DNA of 11,905 bases from UBA11524 sp034104265 (GTDB taxonomy: Bacteria; Bacillota; Clostridia; Christensenellales; Aristaeellaceae), in the NCBI GenBank assembly GCA_034104265.1, contig JAXEEE010000086.1:1-11905 (forward strand), written 5' to 3'. The notes under the pieces are model-generated. The model saw only the letters and a program-made list of their open reading frames with translations. It had not been told where the DNA came from and did not search any database. Positions 7,248 to 11,905 of the stretch are shown here, one piece after another (the first letter of the stretch is position 1; each line of letters begins with the position of its first letter). The position numbers and the translations under genes are program-made.

Positions 7248-8036
7248 ATGAACGATATTCTTTCCCTGCCCTATCCCCTGCAGGCGCTGCTGGCTACGCT
7301 CCTCACCTGGCTGCTGACCGCCCTGGGCGCGGCGGTGGTGATCTTTACACAACGGGTGCGGCGCACCTTCCTGGACGCGATGCTGGGCTTCGGCGCAGGG
7401 GTCATGCTGGCCTCCTCCTTCTGGTCGCTGCTGGAGCCGGGCATTGCCCTGGCGGAAACGCTGCATCAGCCGGGCTTCCTGGCGGCGGGGCTGGGCTTCC
7501 TGGCTGGGGGCGGCATCATGCTCCTGGGGGACGCGCTGATGGCCCGGATGAACCTGACGCAGCTGACGGAGAGCCGCCGCCGGGCCGGGCTTCTGATCGC
7601 CTCCATCACCCTGCACAACATCCCCGAGGGGCTTGCGGTGGGCGTGGCCTTCGGCGCGCTGTCCATGCGCCTGACCGATGCGGCCCTCACCGGCGCATGG
7701 ATGCTGGCCATCGGCATCGCCCTGCAGAATTTCCCCGAAGGCGCGGCGGTGAGCCTGCCCCTGCGCCGGGAGGGCATGAGCCGGGGCCGCGCCTTCTTCT
7801 ACGGGCAGCTGAGCGGCGTGGTGGAGCCCATTGCCGCAGTGATCGGTGCGCTGCTTGCCGTGGCCATCCGTACGATCCTGCCCTTCCTGCTGAGTCTGGC
7901 TGCGGGGGCGATGATCGCCGTGGTGGTGTCGGAGCTGATCCCGGAAAGCCAGCGCAGCAGCCGCCGCAGCGCCATGACGCTGGCCACGCTCCTGGGCTTC
8001 ACGGTGATGATGGTGCTGGATGTGGCATTAAGCTGA
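7248..8036 (+). CDS. ZIP-family divalent metal transporter (GufA/ZupT-like)
   Basis: 262 residues, almost wholly hydrophobic segments, as expected for the roughly eight-helix ZIP family that moves zinc, iron or manganese into the cytoplasm. The family signatures are present: HNIPEG in helix 4 (123-128), QNFPEG in helix 5 (160-165), and the GQLSGVVEP segment with E193 that completes the binuclear metal site in related bacterial ZIPs. The cytoplasmic loop before helix 4 is short and has no histidine run, which is typical of the GufA-like branch. Which metal is carried cannot be read from the sequence. The start at 7248 has GAGG 8 nt upstream. This is the only plus-strand gene in the window. A folded element plus terminator lies just upstream and may control it, and a weak promoter-like pair (TTCGCC/TATCCT, 7201-7229) sits beyond the terminator. 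It converges with the secreted-protein gene at 8096. Confidence 0.93.
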   Translation: MNDILSLPYPLQALLATLLTWLLTALGAAVVIFTQRVRRTFLDAMLGFGAGVMLASSFWSLLEPGIALAETLHQPGFLAAGLGFLAGGGIMLLGDALMARMNLTQLTESRRRAGLLIASITLHNIPEGLAVGVAFGALSMRLTDAALTGAWMLAIGIALQNFPEGAAVSLPLRREGMSRGRAFFYGQLSGVVEPIAAVIGALLAVAIRTILPFLLSLAAGAMIAVVVSELIPESQRSSRRSAMTLATLLGFTVMMVLDVALS

Positions 8037-8050
8037 TTGCTCCACAGGAA

Positions 8051-8079
8051 AAGGGCCTGCTTTACCCCGGCAGGCCCTT
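8051..8079 (-). terminator. Intrinsic terminator between convergent genes
   Basis: The stem AAGGGCCTGC (8051-8060) pairs perfectly with GCAGGCCCTT (8070-8079) around a 9-nt loop. Read on the minus strand it ends in TTTT (8052-8049), so it ends transcripts of the secreted-protein gene. The same hairpin lies 14 nt after the ZIP stop and may stop rightward transcription less efficiently, since it lacks a T-run on that side. Confidence 0.75.
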
Positions 8080-8095
8080 ACATATGAACGCTATG

Positions 8096-8902
8096 TTACC
8101 CCTCGCCCTGTTCCCAGATGACGTCCACGTTCACCATTTCCACCAGCAGCTCACGGGTGTCGCAGCTGCCAATGTCCAGCGTCAGGCTTTCGTCCGGCGA
8201 CAGGGTGTGCAACTCTTCCGCGCCGCCCACCAGTGATGACACCCGCACGAGGGATTCACCCTCCCGCCCGATGAAGGTATATTCCCGTACAGGCAACTGC
8301 AATCCTACGATGTACCTGCCCTGTTCCATGCGGGTCGCCGAGCCCTCCTGGAACAGCTGCTCCGTGGTCATGCTGCGCAGCAGGCAGCCATCGCCGAATT
8401 CCACCGCGTACCCGTCCTCCATGTGGATGGAATACTGGGCACCCGGCTGTAGGTTCCATGCATACAGGACTTCACCCGTGCTGTCCGTCACCGTGACGGT
8501 CGCGTTCTCCGCGCCATCGTTCTGCACGATGTACAGGCCCGGCAGCATGTCCACCCCCGCCCGGTAGATGCCGGGCTGCTTCACCCGCAGCTGCCGTGTA
8601 CCGGTGTCATAGTCAGAAGTGACGCAACCCTTGTGGAACTCGCCCTGGCAGTTCTCGGGCAGGTACACCGTCTGTTCGTTATAGATGAACATGGTTTCGT
8701 ACCATCCGGAGTACACCTCCTGCTGATAAGCGATGCTTCCGTCCCAGTTGGCGATGGTCATCACGCCGGAGGTGTTGTCGCTGCTGAAGAAACTGTACAG
8801 CCCCTGGGGCATATCCACCCCCACGACATAGGCGATGTCTTCACCCGTGGCAGTGCTGAACAGCATCACCAGCAGCAATAATGTCGCAATGAACCTTCGC
8901 AT
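8096..8902 (-). CDS. Secreted protein of unknown function with three related beta-type repeats
   Basis: 268 residues from the ATG at 8902. That start has AGGAGG (8916-8911) exactly 8 nt upstream; an in-frame GTG at 8911 touches the ribosome-binding site and is rejected. A signal peptide is clear: MRR, a hydrophobic core (FIATLLLLVMLF), and a likely cleavage after STATG (about residue 20). There is no lipobox cysteine, so it is probably exported rather than a lipoprotein. Three repeated units start with similar blocks: AYVVGVDMPQGLYSF (24-38), YRAGVDMLPGLYIV (113-126) and RYIVGLQLPVREYTF (196-210). In the first two repeats an aromatic-rich stretch follows (MFIYNEQTVYLPE, YSIHMEDGYAVEFG); the third has LSPDESLTLDIG. 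The (V/A)G(V/L)(D/Q)(M/L)P...Y pattern recurs in small cell-envelope proteins of Bacillota, but I know no assigned function. Four cysteines are present (85, 93, 173, 247). It is monocistronic, with a terminator just after it. Confidence 0.85.
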   Translation of the reverse strand: MRRFIATLLLLVMLFSTATGEDIAYVVGVDMPQGLYSFFSSDNTSGVMTIANWDGSIAYQQEVYSGWYETMFIYNEQTVYLPENCQGEFHKGCVTSDYDTGTRQLRVKQPGIYRAGVDMLPGLYIVQNDGAENATVTVTDSTGEVLYAWNLQPGAQYSIHMEDGYAVEFGDGCLLRSMTTEQLFQEGSATRMEQGRYIVGLQLPVREYTFIGREGESLVRVSSLVGGAEELHTLSPDESLTLDIGSCDTRELLVEMVNVDVIWEQGEG

Positions 8903-8910
8903 CTCAGACA

Positions 8911-8938
8911 CCTCCTGACCATAGAACGCCTAATACCA
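8911..8938 (-). promoter_or_regulatory. Promoter candidate and ribosome-binding site of the secreted-protein gene
   Basis: A perfect AGGAGG at 8916-8911 fixes the start at ATG 8902. Just upstream, TATTAG (8935-8930) preceded by TGG forms an extended -10. I see no good -35, so the promoter part is tentative. Confidence 0.4.
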
Positions 8939-9220
8939 TTGCCAGCATGCATCACTGGTTGCCTTTGAGGATGATAAATGAAGCGCAAACGACCGAAGGA
9001 AATCACGTCTGTGAAGGCTTCGGAACCTGCCGTTTCCACCGCGGACGGACTTCGTCGTCTGCTCAGATACTCTGACTTTTCTATTCCCTTTTACTGCTCT
9101 TATGTGTTACGCCGGGCTGCCGCCCAGACCTGCGCAGGGATTACACTCCTGCACCTGACAAGGAGCATTGCCCCTTGCCTCTTTTCCGCTTGCGCGTTCC
9201 CTTGATGGATTTGCAGCATG
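8939..9220. other. Long intergenic stretch with composition unlike the neighbouring genes; no confident gene
   Basis: About 280 bases between the secreted-protein gene and the rplA terminator. A plus-strand frame (8978-9205, 75 codons, ATG with GAGG 8 nt upstream) is open, but it uses CGA, AGA, AGG, ACA and TTA codons and has roughly half G/C at third positions, far below the strongly G/C-ending codons of the neighbouring genes. I do not call it a gene. Several short hairpins are present (for example TCAGA-tac-TCTGA, GGGC-tgcc-GCCC, GCAGG/CCTGC), so a structured RNA or a decayed inserted element is possible. It does not look like tRNA, tmRNA, RNase P RNA or SRP RNA: I find none of their conserved cores. 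Confidence 0.4.
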
Positions 9221-9252
9221 AAGAAAACCGCCCTGCCTTGCGGCAGGACGGC
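9221..9252 (-). terminator. Rho-independent terminator after rplA
   Basis: On the minus strand, GCCGTCCTGCC (9252-9242) pairs with GGCAGGGCGGT (9237-9227) around a GCAA tetraloop: 11 pairs, two of them G-U. The T-rich tail TTTTCTT (9227-9221) overlaps the last pair. It lies 17 bases after the rplA stop and ends the ribosomal transcript there. Confidence 0.9.
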
Positions 9253-9269
9253 TTTGCAGTGCAGGCTGA

Positions 9270-9959
9270 TCAGAACTTCAGCGGGTTCACGCGCACGGAG
9301 GGGCCCATGGTGCTGCTCAGGTACAGGGAGCGCACGTAGGTGCCCTTGGCGGCGGCGGGCTTCGCCTTGTTGATGGCCTCCATCAGGGCGGTCAGGTTCT
9401 CGTTCAGCTTCTCGGTGCCGAAGGAAACCTTGCCGATGGGGCAGTGGATGATGGCCGTCTTGTCCAGACGATACTCCACCTTACCAGCCTTGATGTCCTT
9501 GATGGCCTTGGTCACATCCATGGTGACGGTGCCGCTCTTGGGGTTGGGCATCAGGCCCTTGGGGCCCAGCACACGACCGATGCGGCCGACCAGACCCATC
9601 ATGTCAGGGGTGGCCACGCAGACGTCGAAGTCGAACCAGTTCTCCTGCTGGATCTTGGCGATCATGTCCTCAGCGCCCACATAGTCAGCGCCGGCGGCCT
9701 TGGCTTCGTCAGCCTTCACACCCTTGGCGATGACCAGCACGCGGATGGTGCGGCCGGTACCGTGGGGCAGAACCACCGCGCCGCGGACCTGCTGGTCAGC
9801 GTGACGGGGGTCAACGCCCAGGCGGACGTGGATTTCCACCGTCTCGTCGAACTTGGCCTTGCCGGTCTTGCAGACCAGGTCGCAGGCCTCAGCGGGATCA
9901 TACTGGTTCAGGTGGTCGATCAGCTTGACGCTGTCCTGGTACTTCTTACCATGCTTCAT
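9270..9959 (-). CDS. rplA: 50S ribosomal protein L1
   Basis: 229 residues, the usual length. L1 binds the mobile stalk of 23S rRNA at the tRNA exit side of the large subunit, and in many bacteria also represses its own mRNA. The family signature is intact at about 126-146 (GRIGRVLGPKGLMPNPKSG). Other typical parts are the N-terminal KLIDHL and KFDETVEIHVRLGVD stretch (36-50) and the C-terminal GTYVRSLYLSSTMGPSVRV (206-224). The start ATG at 9959 has GGGAGG upstream at good spacing. It is the last gene of the run and is followed by a strong terminator, so rplJ does not follow as it usually does. A hairpin resembling the L1 site on rRNA (9975-10007) overlaps the approach to its ribosome-binding site, consistent with feedback. 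Confidence 0.98.
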   Translation of the reverse strand: MKHGKKYQDSVKLIDHLNQYDPAEACDLVCKTGKAKFDETVEIHVRLGVDPRHADQQVRGAVVLPHGTGRTIRVLVIAKGVKADEAKAAGADYVGAEDMIAKIQQENWFDFDVCVATPDMMGLVGRIGRVLGPKGLMPNPKSGTVTMDVTKAIKDIKAGKVEYRLDKTAIIHCPIGKVSFGTEKLNENLTALMEAINKAKPAAAKGTYVRSLYLSSTMGPSVRVNPLKF

Positions 9960-9974
9960 TTTCTAATTCCTCCC

Positions 9975-10007
9975 ATGTGGTATTAGCGGCGCTATGTCCT
10001 CCCACAT
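9975..10007 (-). promoter_or_regulatory. Candidate L1-binding hairpin before rplA
   Basis: On the minus strand the foot ATGTGG (10007-10002) pairs with CCACAT (9980-9975). On the 5' side an internal GAGGACA follows, then a small TAGC-gcc-GCTA hairpin, then ATA before the 3' foot. The arrangement GTGGGAG...ATACCAC resembles the foot of the L1 stalk helix of Bacillota 23S rRNA (recalled as GTAGGAG...GATACTAC). The rplA ribosome-binding site follows within a few bases, so bound L1 would block it. Confidence 0.55.
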
Positions 10008-10013
10008 TGTTAA

Positions 10014-10051
10014 GGGGCAGTGCCCCAGACGGTTTGACTCCCGGGGGAGCC
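10014..10051 (-). repeat. Tandem hairpins in the rplK-rplA gap
   Basis: Two adjacent hairpins: GGGGC-agt-GCCCC (10014-10026) and GACTCC-cggg-GGAGCC (10036-10051, one G-U pair). No T-run follows either, so they are not terminators. They separate the rplK stop from the L1-like site and may mark an mRNA processing point or a small intergenic repeat. Confidence 0.4.
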
Positions 10052-10059
10052 GCAGGCGT

Positions 10060-10485
10060 TTACTCCTCCACGGTGACGCCCATGCTGCGGGCGGTACCGG
10101 CCACCATACTCATGGCGGCTTCGATGCTGGCAGCGTTCAGGTCGGGCATCTTGGTGGTGGCAATCTCGCGCACCTGCTCCTTGGTCAGCTGGCCAACCTT
10201 GTCGCGGTTGGGGCGGGCGGAGGCAGTCTCGATGCCGAGGGCCTTCTTGATCAGCACGGGGACCGGGGGGGTCTTGGTGATGAAGGAGAAGGTACGGTCA
10301 GAATAGACGGTGATGACCACGGGGATCACCAGGCCGATCTGATTCTTGGTGCGCTCGTTGAATTCCTTGCAGAAGCCGGGGATGTTCACGCCGTGCTGGC
10401 CCAGGGCGGGGCCGATAGGCGGAGCAGGATTGGCCTTGCCGGCCTGCACCTGCAGCTTGATGTAAGCGTTAACCTTCTTGGCCAT
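10060..10485 (-). CDS. rplK: 50S ribosomal protein L11
   Basis: 141 residues, the standard length. L11 binds the GTPase-associated centre of 23S rRNA, where elongation factors act, and is the target site region for thiopeptides. The N-terminal domain carries the proline-rich PAPPIGPALGQHGVNI (20-35). The C-terminal rRNA-binding domain (about 76-141) has LTKEQVREIATTKMPDLNA (100-118) and ends MVAGTARSMGVTVEE. No residue looks out of place. ATG 10485 is preceded by AGGAGG about 11 nt upstream. It lies between nusG and rplA, the conserved order. The 155-bp gap before it contains alternative hairpins and an L1-like site, suggesting translational control of this gene and its partner. Confidence 0.98.
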   Translation of the reverse strand: MAKKVNAYIKLQVQAGKANPAPPIGPALGQHGVNIPGFCKEFNERTKNQIGLVIPVVITVYSDRTFSFITKTPPVPVLIKKALGIETASARPNRDKVGQLTKEQVREIATTKMPDLNAASIEAAMSMVAGTARSMGVTVEE

Positions 10486-10508
10486 GTTAATGGCACCTCC
10501 TAAAAAAT

Positions 10509-10541
10509 GTGGTCACGCGGAAGCTGACGACTTCCTCCCAC
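10509..10541 (-). promoter_or_regulatory. Candidate L1-binding hairpin before rplK
   Basis: On the minus strand GTGG (10541-10538) pairs with CCAC (10512-10509). Inside, GGAAG pairs with CTTCC, and the strands between are GAG-type and GCGTGA. The span (33 nt), the 5' GTGGGAGGA and the 3' ACCACAT match the hairpin before rplA. The AGGAGG of rplK follows. In the E. coli L11 operon, L1 represses from a leader site before rplK, so this is the expected position. Confidence 0.55.
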
Positions 10542-10575
10542 GTTGGCGCGCCGGGCATGCCGTCGCGCTTGGAAA

Positions 10576-10615
10576 GGCGGAGCAGAGTCCGCCTGCCTTC
10601 GCCGCGGTCAGGCGG
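10576..10615 (-). promoter_or_regulatory. Two mutually exclusive hairpins between nusG and rplK
   Basis: The segment at 10588-10595 (TCCGCCTG on the plus strand) can pair with GGCGGA at 10576-10581 (6 bp) or, through CCGCCTG, with CAGGCGG at 10609-10615 (7 bp). The two options share bases 10589-10593, so only one can form at a time. There is no T-run after either. This may be attenuation-like switching or simply repetitive GC-rich spacer. Confidence 0.35.
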
Positions 10616-10640
10616 CGGAAAAGCCTTTGTTTGCGGCGGA

Positions 10641-11177
10641 TCAGTCTTCCTTCTCCACCTTGTCCAGGTCGAGCTTGACGGACTGCTCGCGGCCGAAGAA
10701 CATTTCGACCTTCACCGTCACGGTGCCGCGGATGGTGTCAATGTCCTCCACAACGCCGGTGAAGTTCTCCAGCGGGCCGGAGAGGATCCGCACCCTTTCG
10801 CCGATGGCGAAGCTGAAGTCGATGCTCTTGGCCTCGGAGTTCAGCATCATGTCGACCTCTTCCTGGGTCAGGGCAACGGGCTTGCTGTCCGGGCCCACGA
10901 AGCCGGTCACGCCGCGGGTGTTGCGCACCACGTACCAGCTCTCGCTGGTCTCGATCATGTGCACCAGCACATAGCCGGGGTACACCTTCCGCTGGCTCTT
11001 GACGCGCTTGCCGTTGCGGATCTCCACAACGTCCTCCACAGGCACGCGCACGTCAAAGATCAGATCCTGCATGCCGTTGTTTTCAACGGACTTTTCCAGG
11101 GTGTCCTTGACCTTGTTCTCATACCCGGAGTAGGTATGCACCACGTACCAGCAGGGCTCCTTGCTCTTTTCGGTCAT
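10641..11177 (-). CDS. nusG: Transcription antitermination/pausing factor NusG
   Basis: 178 residues, typical for NusG. The NGN domain (about 8-112) starts with CWYVVHTYSGYE (9-20) and includes PGYVLV (67-72) and VRNTRGVTGFVG (84-95), the part that contacts the RNA polymerase clamp helices. The C-terminal KOW domain (about 123-178) has GERVRILSGPLENFTG (126-141); this domain contacts ribosomal protein S10 or Rho in other bacteria. ATG 11177 has AGGAGA 6 nt upstream. It follows secE by 21 nt, the universal order, and is surely in the same transcript. A 155-bp structured gap then separates it from rplK. Confidence 0.98.
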   Translation of the reverse strand: MTEKSKEPCWYVVHTYSGYENKVKDTLEKSVENNGMQDLIFDVRVPVEDVVEIRNGKRVKSQRKVYPGYVLVHMIETSESWYVVRNTRGVTGFVGPDSKPVALTQEEVDMMLNSEAKSIDFSFAIGERVRILSGPLENFTGVVEDIDTIRGTVTVKVEMFFGREQSVKLDLDKVEKED

Positions 11178-11198
11178 GCTCTATCTCCTACTGCCGCC

Positions 11199-11462
11199 TT
11201 ACAGAACCAGCAGCCTCACCAGCGCGGATGCGCCCATGTCCAGCAGGCCGATCACGATGCCCATGAAGAGCATGAAGACCAGCACGGTCAGGGAATACAC
11301 AATCAGCTTGCGCTTGCTGGGCCAGGTCACCTTCTTGAGCTCATAGTACATGTTCTTGAAGGGTTTGGCAATGCGGCCGGGAAGCCGCTTCCACCAGTTC
11401 AGGAACTTCTGCATTTTGCTCGGTTCAGCTTTCTTGGCGACGGCCTTGTTTTCCTCTGCCAT
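11199..11462 (-). CDS. secE: Preprotein translocase subunit SecE
   Basis: 87 residues from ATG 11462, the short single-helix form usual in Bacillota. SecE clamps the SecY channel of the Sec translocase in the cytoplasmic membrane. The amphipathic and hinge region WKRLPGRIAKPFKNMYYEL (24-42) leads to the hallmark KKVTWPSK (43-50), and one membrane helix follows at about 54-75 (VYSLTVLVFMLFMGIVIGLL). The frame is open further upstream to 11555, but that part overlaps rpmG in another frame and lacks the family sequence. GAGG lies about 11 nt before the chosen start; a second in-frame ATG at codon 17 cannot be excluded. It lies between rpmG and nusG, the standard arrangement. Confidence 0.96.
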   Translation of the reverse strand: MAEENKAVAKKAEPSKMQKFLNWWKRLPGRIAKPFKNMYYELKKVTWPSKRKLIVYSLTVLVFMLFMGIVIGLLDMGASALVRLLVL

Positions 11463-11493
11463 TTTTCTCACATCCTCACGTTGGTCGTTGTGA

Positions 11494-11655
11494 TTACTTG
11501 GTCTCGCGGTGAGCGGTGTGCTTCTTGCAGAAGGGGCAGTACTTGTTAAGCTCAATGCGATCCGGGGTGTTCTTCTTGTTCTTCATGTTGTTGTAGTTGC
11601 GCTGCTTGCACTCCGTGCAGGCCAGGCAAACCTTGTTGCGAGCGGCGTTTGCCAC
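11494..11655 (-). CDS. rpmG: 50S ribosomal protein L33 (zinc-binding type)
   Basis: 53 residues starting at GTG 11655, chosen because AGGAGG (11669-11664) lies exactly 8 nt upstream; an earlier in-frame GTG overlaps that site. The protein has the L33 pattern: LACTECKQRNY (11-21), KNKKNTPDRIELNKYC (25-40) and the ending KKHTAHRETK. Two CxxC pairs (C13/C16 and C40/C43) make this the zinc-containing C+ form; many Bacillota also carry a C-minus paralogue used in zinc shortage. It lies between tuf and secE, 31 nt before secE, as in other Clostridia. An extra cysteine at 10 is not one of the usual ligands. Confidence 0.96.
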   Translation of the reverse strand: MANAARNKVCLACTECKQRNYNNMKNKKNTPDRIELNKYCPFCKKHTAHRETK

Positions 11656-11717
11656 GTTGGACACCTCCTGCCTAATGGATGTAGCCGGCCCTGCGCCCTG
11701 AAGATGGGACGCCCAAC

Positions 11718-11756
11718 CGGGTATACCCGTCCGGAGCGATCAGGCCCCGGACGGGT
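11718..11756. repeat. Palindrome and 10-bp hairpin in the tuf-rpmG gap
   Basis: ACCCGTCCGG (11725-11734) pairs perfectly with CCGGACGGGT (11747-11756) over a 12-nt loop. The left arm overlaps a 12-bp palindrome CGGGTATACCCG (11718-11729). On the minus strand no T-run follows the stem, so it is not a standard terminator for tuf. It may be an RNA processing or stability element, or a site controlling how much transcription passes from tuf into rpmG-secE-nusG. Confidence 0.5.
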
Positions 11757-11765
11757 GACCTTCAA

Positions 11766-11905
11766 TTACTCGATGACCTTGGCGATAACGCCGGAACCCA
11801 CGGTGCGGCCACCCTCGCGGATAGCGAAGCGCAGGCCCTGCTCCATGGCGATGGGGGTGATCAGGGTGATCTCCATGTCGATGTTGTCGCCGGGCATCAC
11901 CATCT
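11766..11905 (-). CDS. tuf: Elongation factor Tu (C-terminal end; cut by window edge)
   Basis: The last 45 residues are visible, then TAA at 11768-11766. The stretch MVMPGDNIDMEITLITPIA and the ending AIREGGRTVGSGVIAKVIE are domain III of EF-Tu, the GTPase that brings aminoacyl-tRNA to the ribosome. Most of the gene lies beyond the right edge. Its place just before rpmG-secE-nusG is common in Clostridia. Confidence 0.97.
   Translation of the reverse strand, partial: MVMPGDNIDMEITLITPIAMEQGLRFAIREGGRTVGSGVIAKVIE

Noticed and set aside
7248..7630. A plus-strand frame from 7229 overlapping the ZIP gene (MKRGGCDERY...)
   Set aside because: It is an out-of-frame shadow of the ZIP gene with G/R/A-rich low-complexity sequence.
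8903..8911. GTG start at 8911 for the secreted protein
   Set aside because: It overlaps the AGGAGG sequence, while ATG 8902 is at ideal spacing and begins a normal signal peptide.
8978..9205. A 75-codon plus-strand frame starting MKRKRPKEITS
   Set aside because: GAGG precedes the ATG, but codon use is unlike the neighbouring genes, no domain is recognisable and no promoter is clear. Kept only as part of the intergenic description.
11463..11555. An N-terminal extension of SecE beginning at 11555
   Set aside because: It overlaps the L33 gene in another frame, and known Bacillota SecE proteins start close to the MAEENK-type N-terminus at 11462.

Overview
This 11.9 kb window comes from a high-GC member of the Bacillota, most likely a gut-type Clostridia. 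The evidence is the strong AGGAGG ribosome-binding sites, the order tuf-rpmG-secE-nusG-rplK-rplA, a zinc-type L33, a stand-alone SWIM-SNF2 ATPase, and a DUF4956 plus CotH-kinase pair. The genus assignment is inference. All genes except one are on the minus strand, so the window is described here from right to left as those genes are transcribed.

Right block (9221-11905, minus): the 3' end of tuf (EF-Tu), then rpmG (L33, GTG start), secE, nusG, rplK (L11) and rplA (L1). This is a transcription/translation cluster that ends in a strong Rho-independent terminator just after rplA, so rplJ-rplL do not follow here. Two hairpins of identical 33-nt span, sharing GTGGGAGGA at one foot and ACCACAT at the other, lie just before the ribosome-binding sites of rplK and rplA. 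They resemble the foot of the L1 stalk of 23S rRNA and are probably sites of L1 feedback.

Middle block (6893-9220): an intergenic stretch with composition unlike the neighbouring genes (about 8939-9220), a secreted protein of unknown function with three related beta-type repeats (8096-8902, minus), and a ZIP-family metal transporter (7248-8036, plus), the only plus-strand gene. The secreted-protein and ZIP genes converge on a hairpin terminator. Upstream of the ZIP gene lies an unexplained plus-strand RNA-like element: nested perfect stems of 12 and 8 bp enclosing two small hairpins, directly abutting a 9+5 bp intrinsic terminator and ending 63 nt before the ATG. It is the most interesting feature here, a candidate riboswitch-like leader for the metal transporter or an independent small RNA.

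Left block (1-6892, minus): a 1061-residue SWIM-SNF2 helicase-like ATPase, then a 1056-residue membrane-anchored CotH-kinase protein with three lamin-tail domains, then the start of a DUF4956 membrane protein. The CotH gene has a clear extended -10 promoter overlapping the SNF2 stop codon, with a perfect 7-9-7 inverted repeat at the expected transcription start. The DUF4956 gene has its own extended -10 promoter. CotH and DUF4956 genes are often found together with a VTC-type polyphosphate polymerase gene in Bacillota, which would be expected just left of this window.
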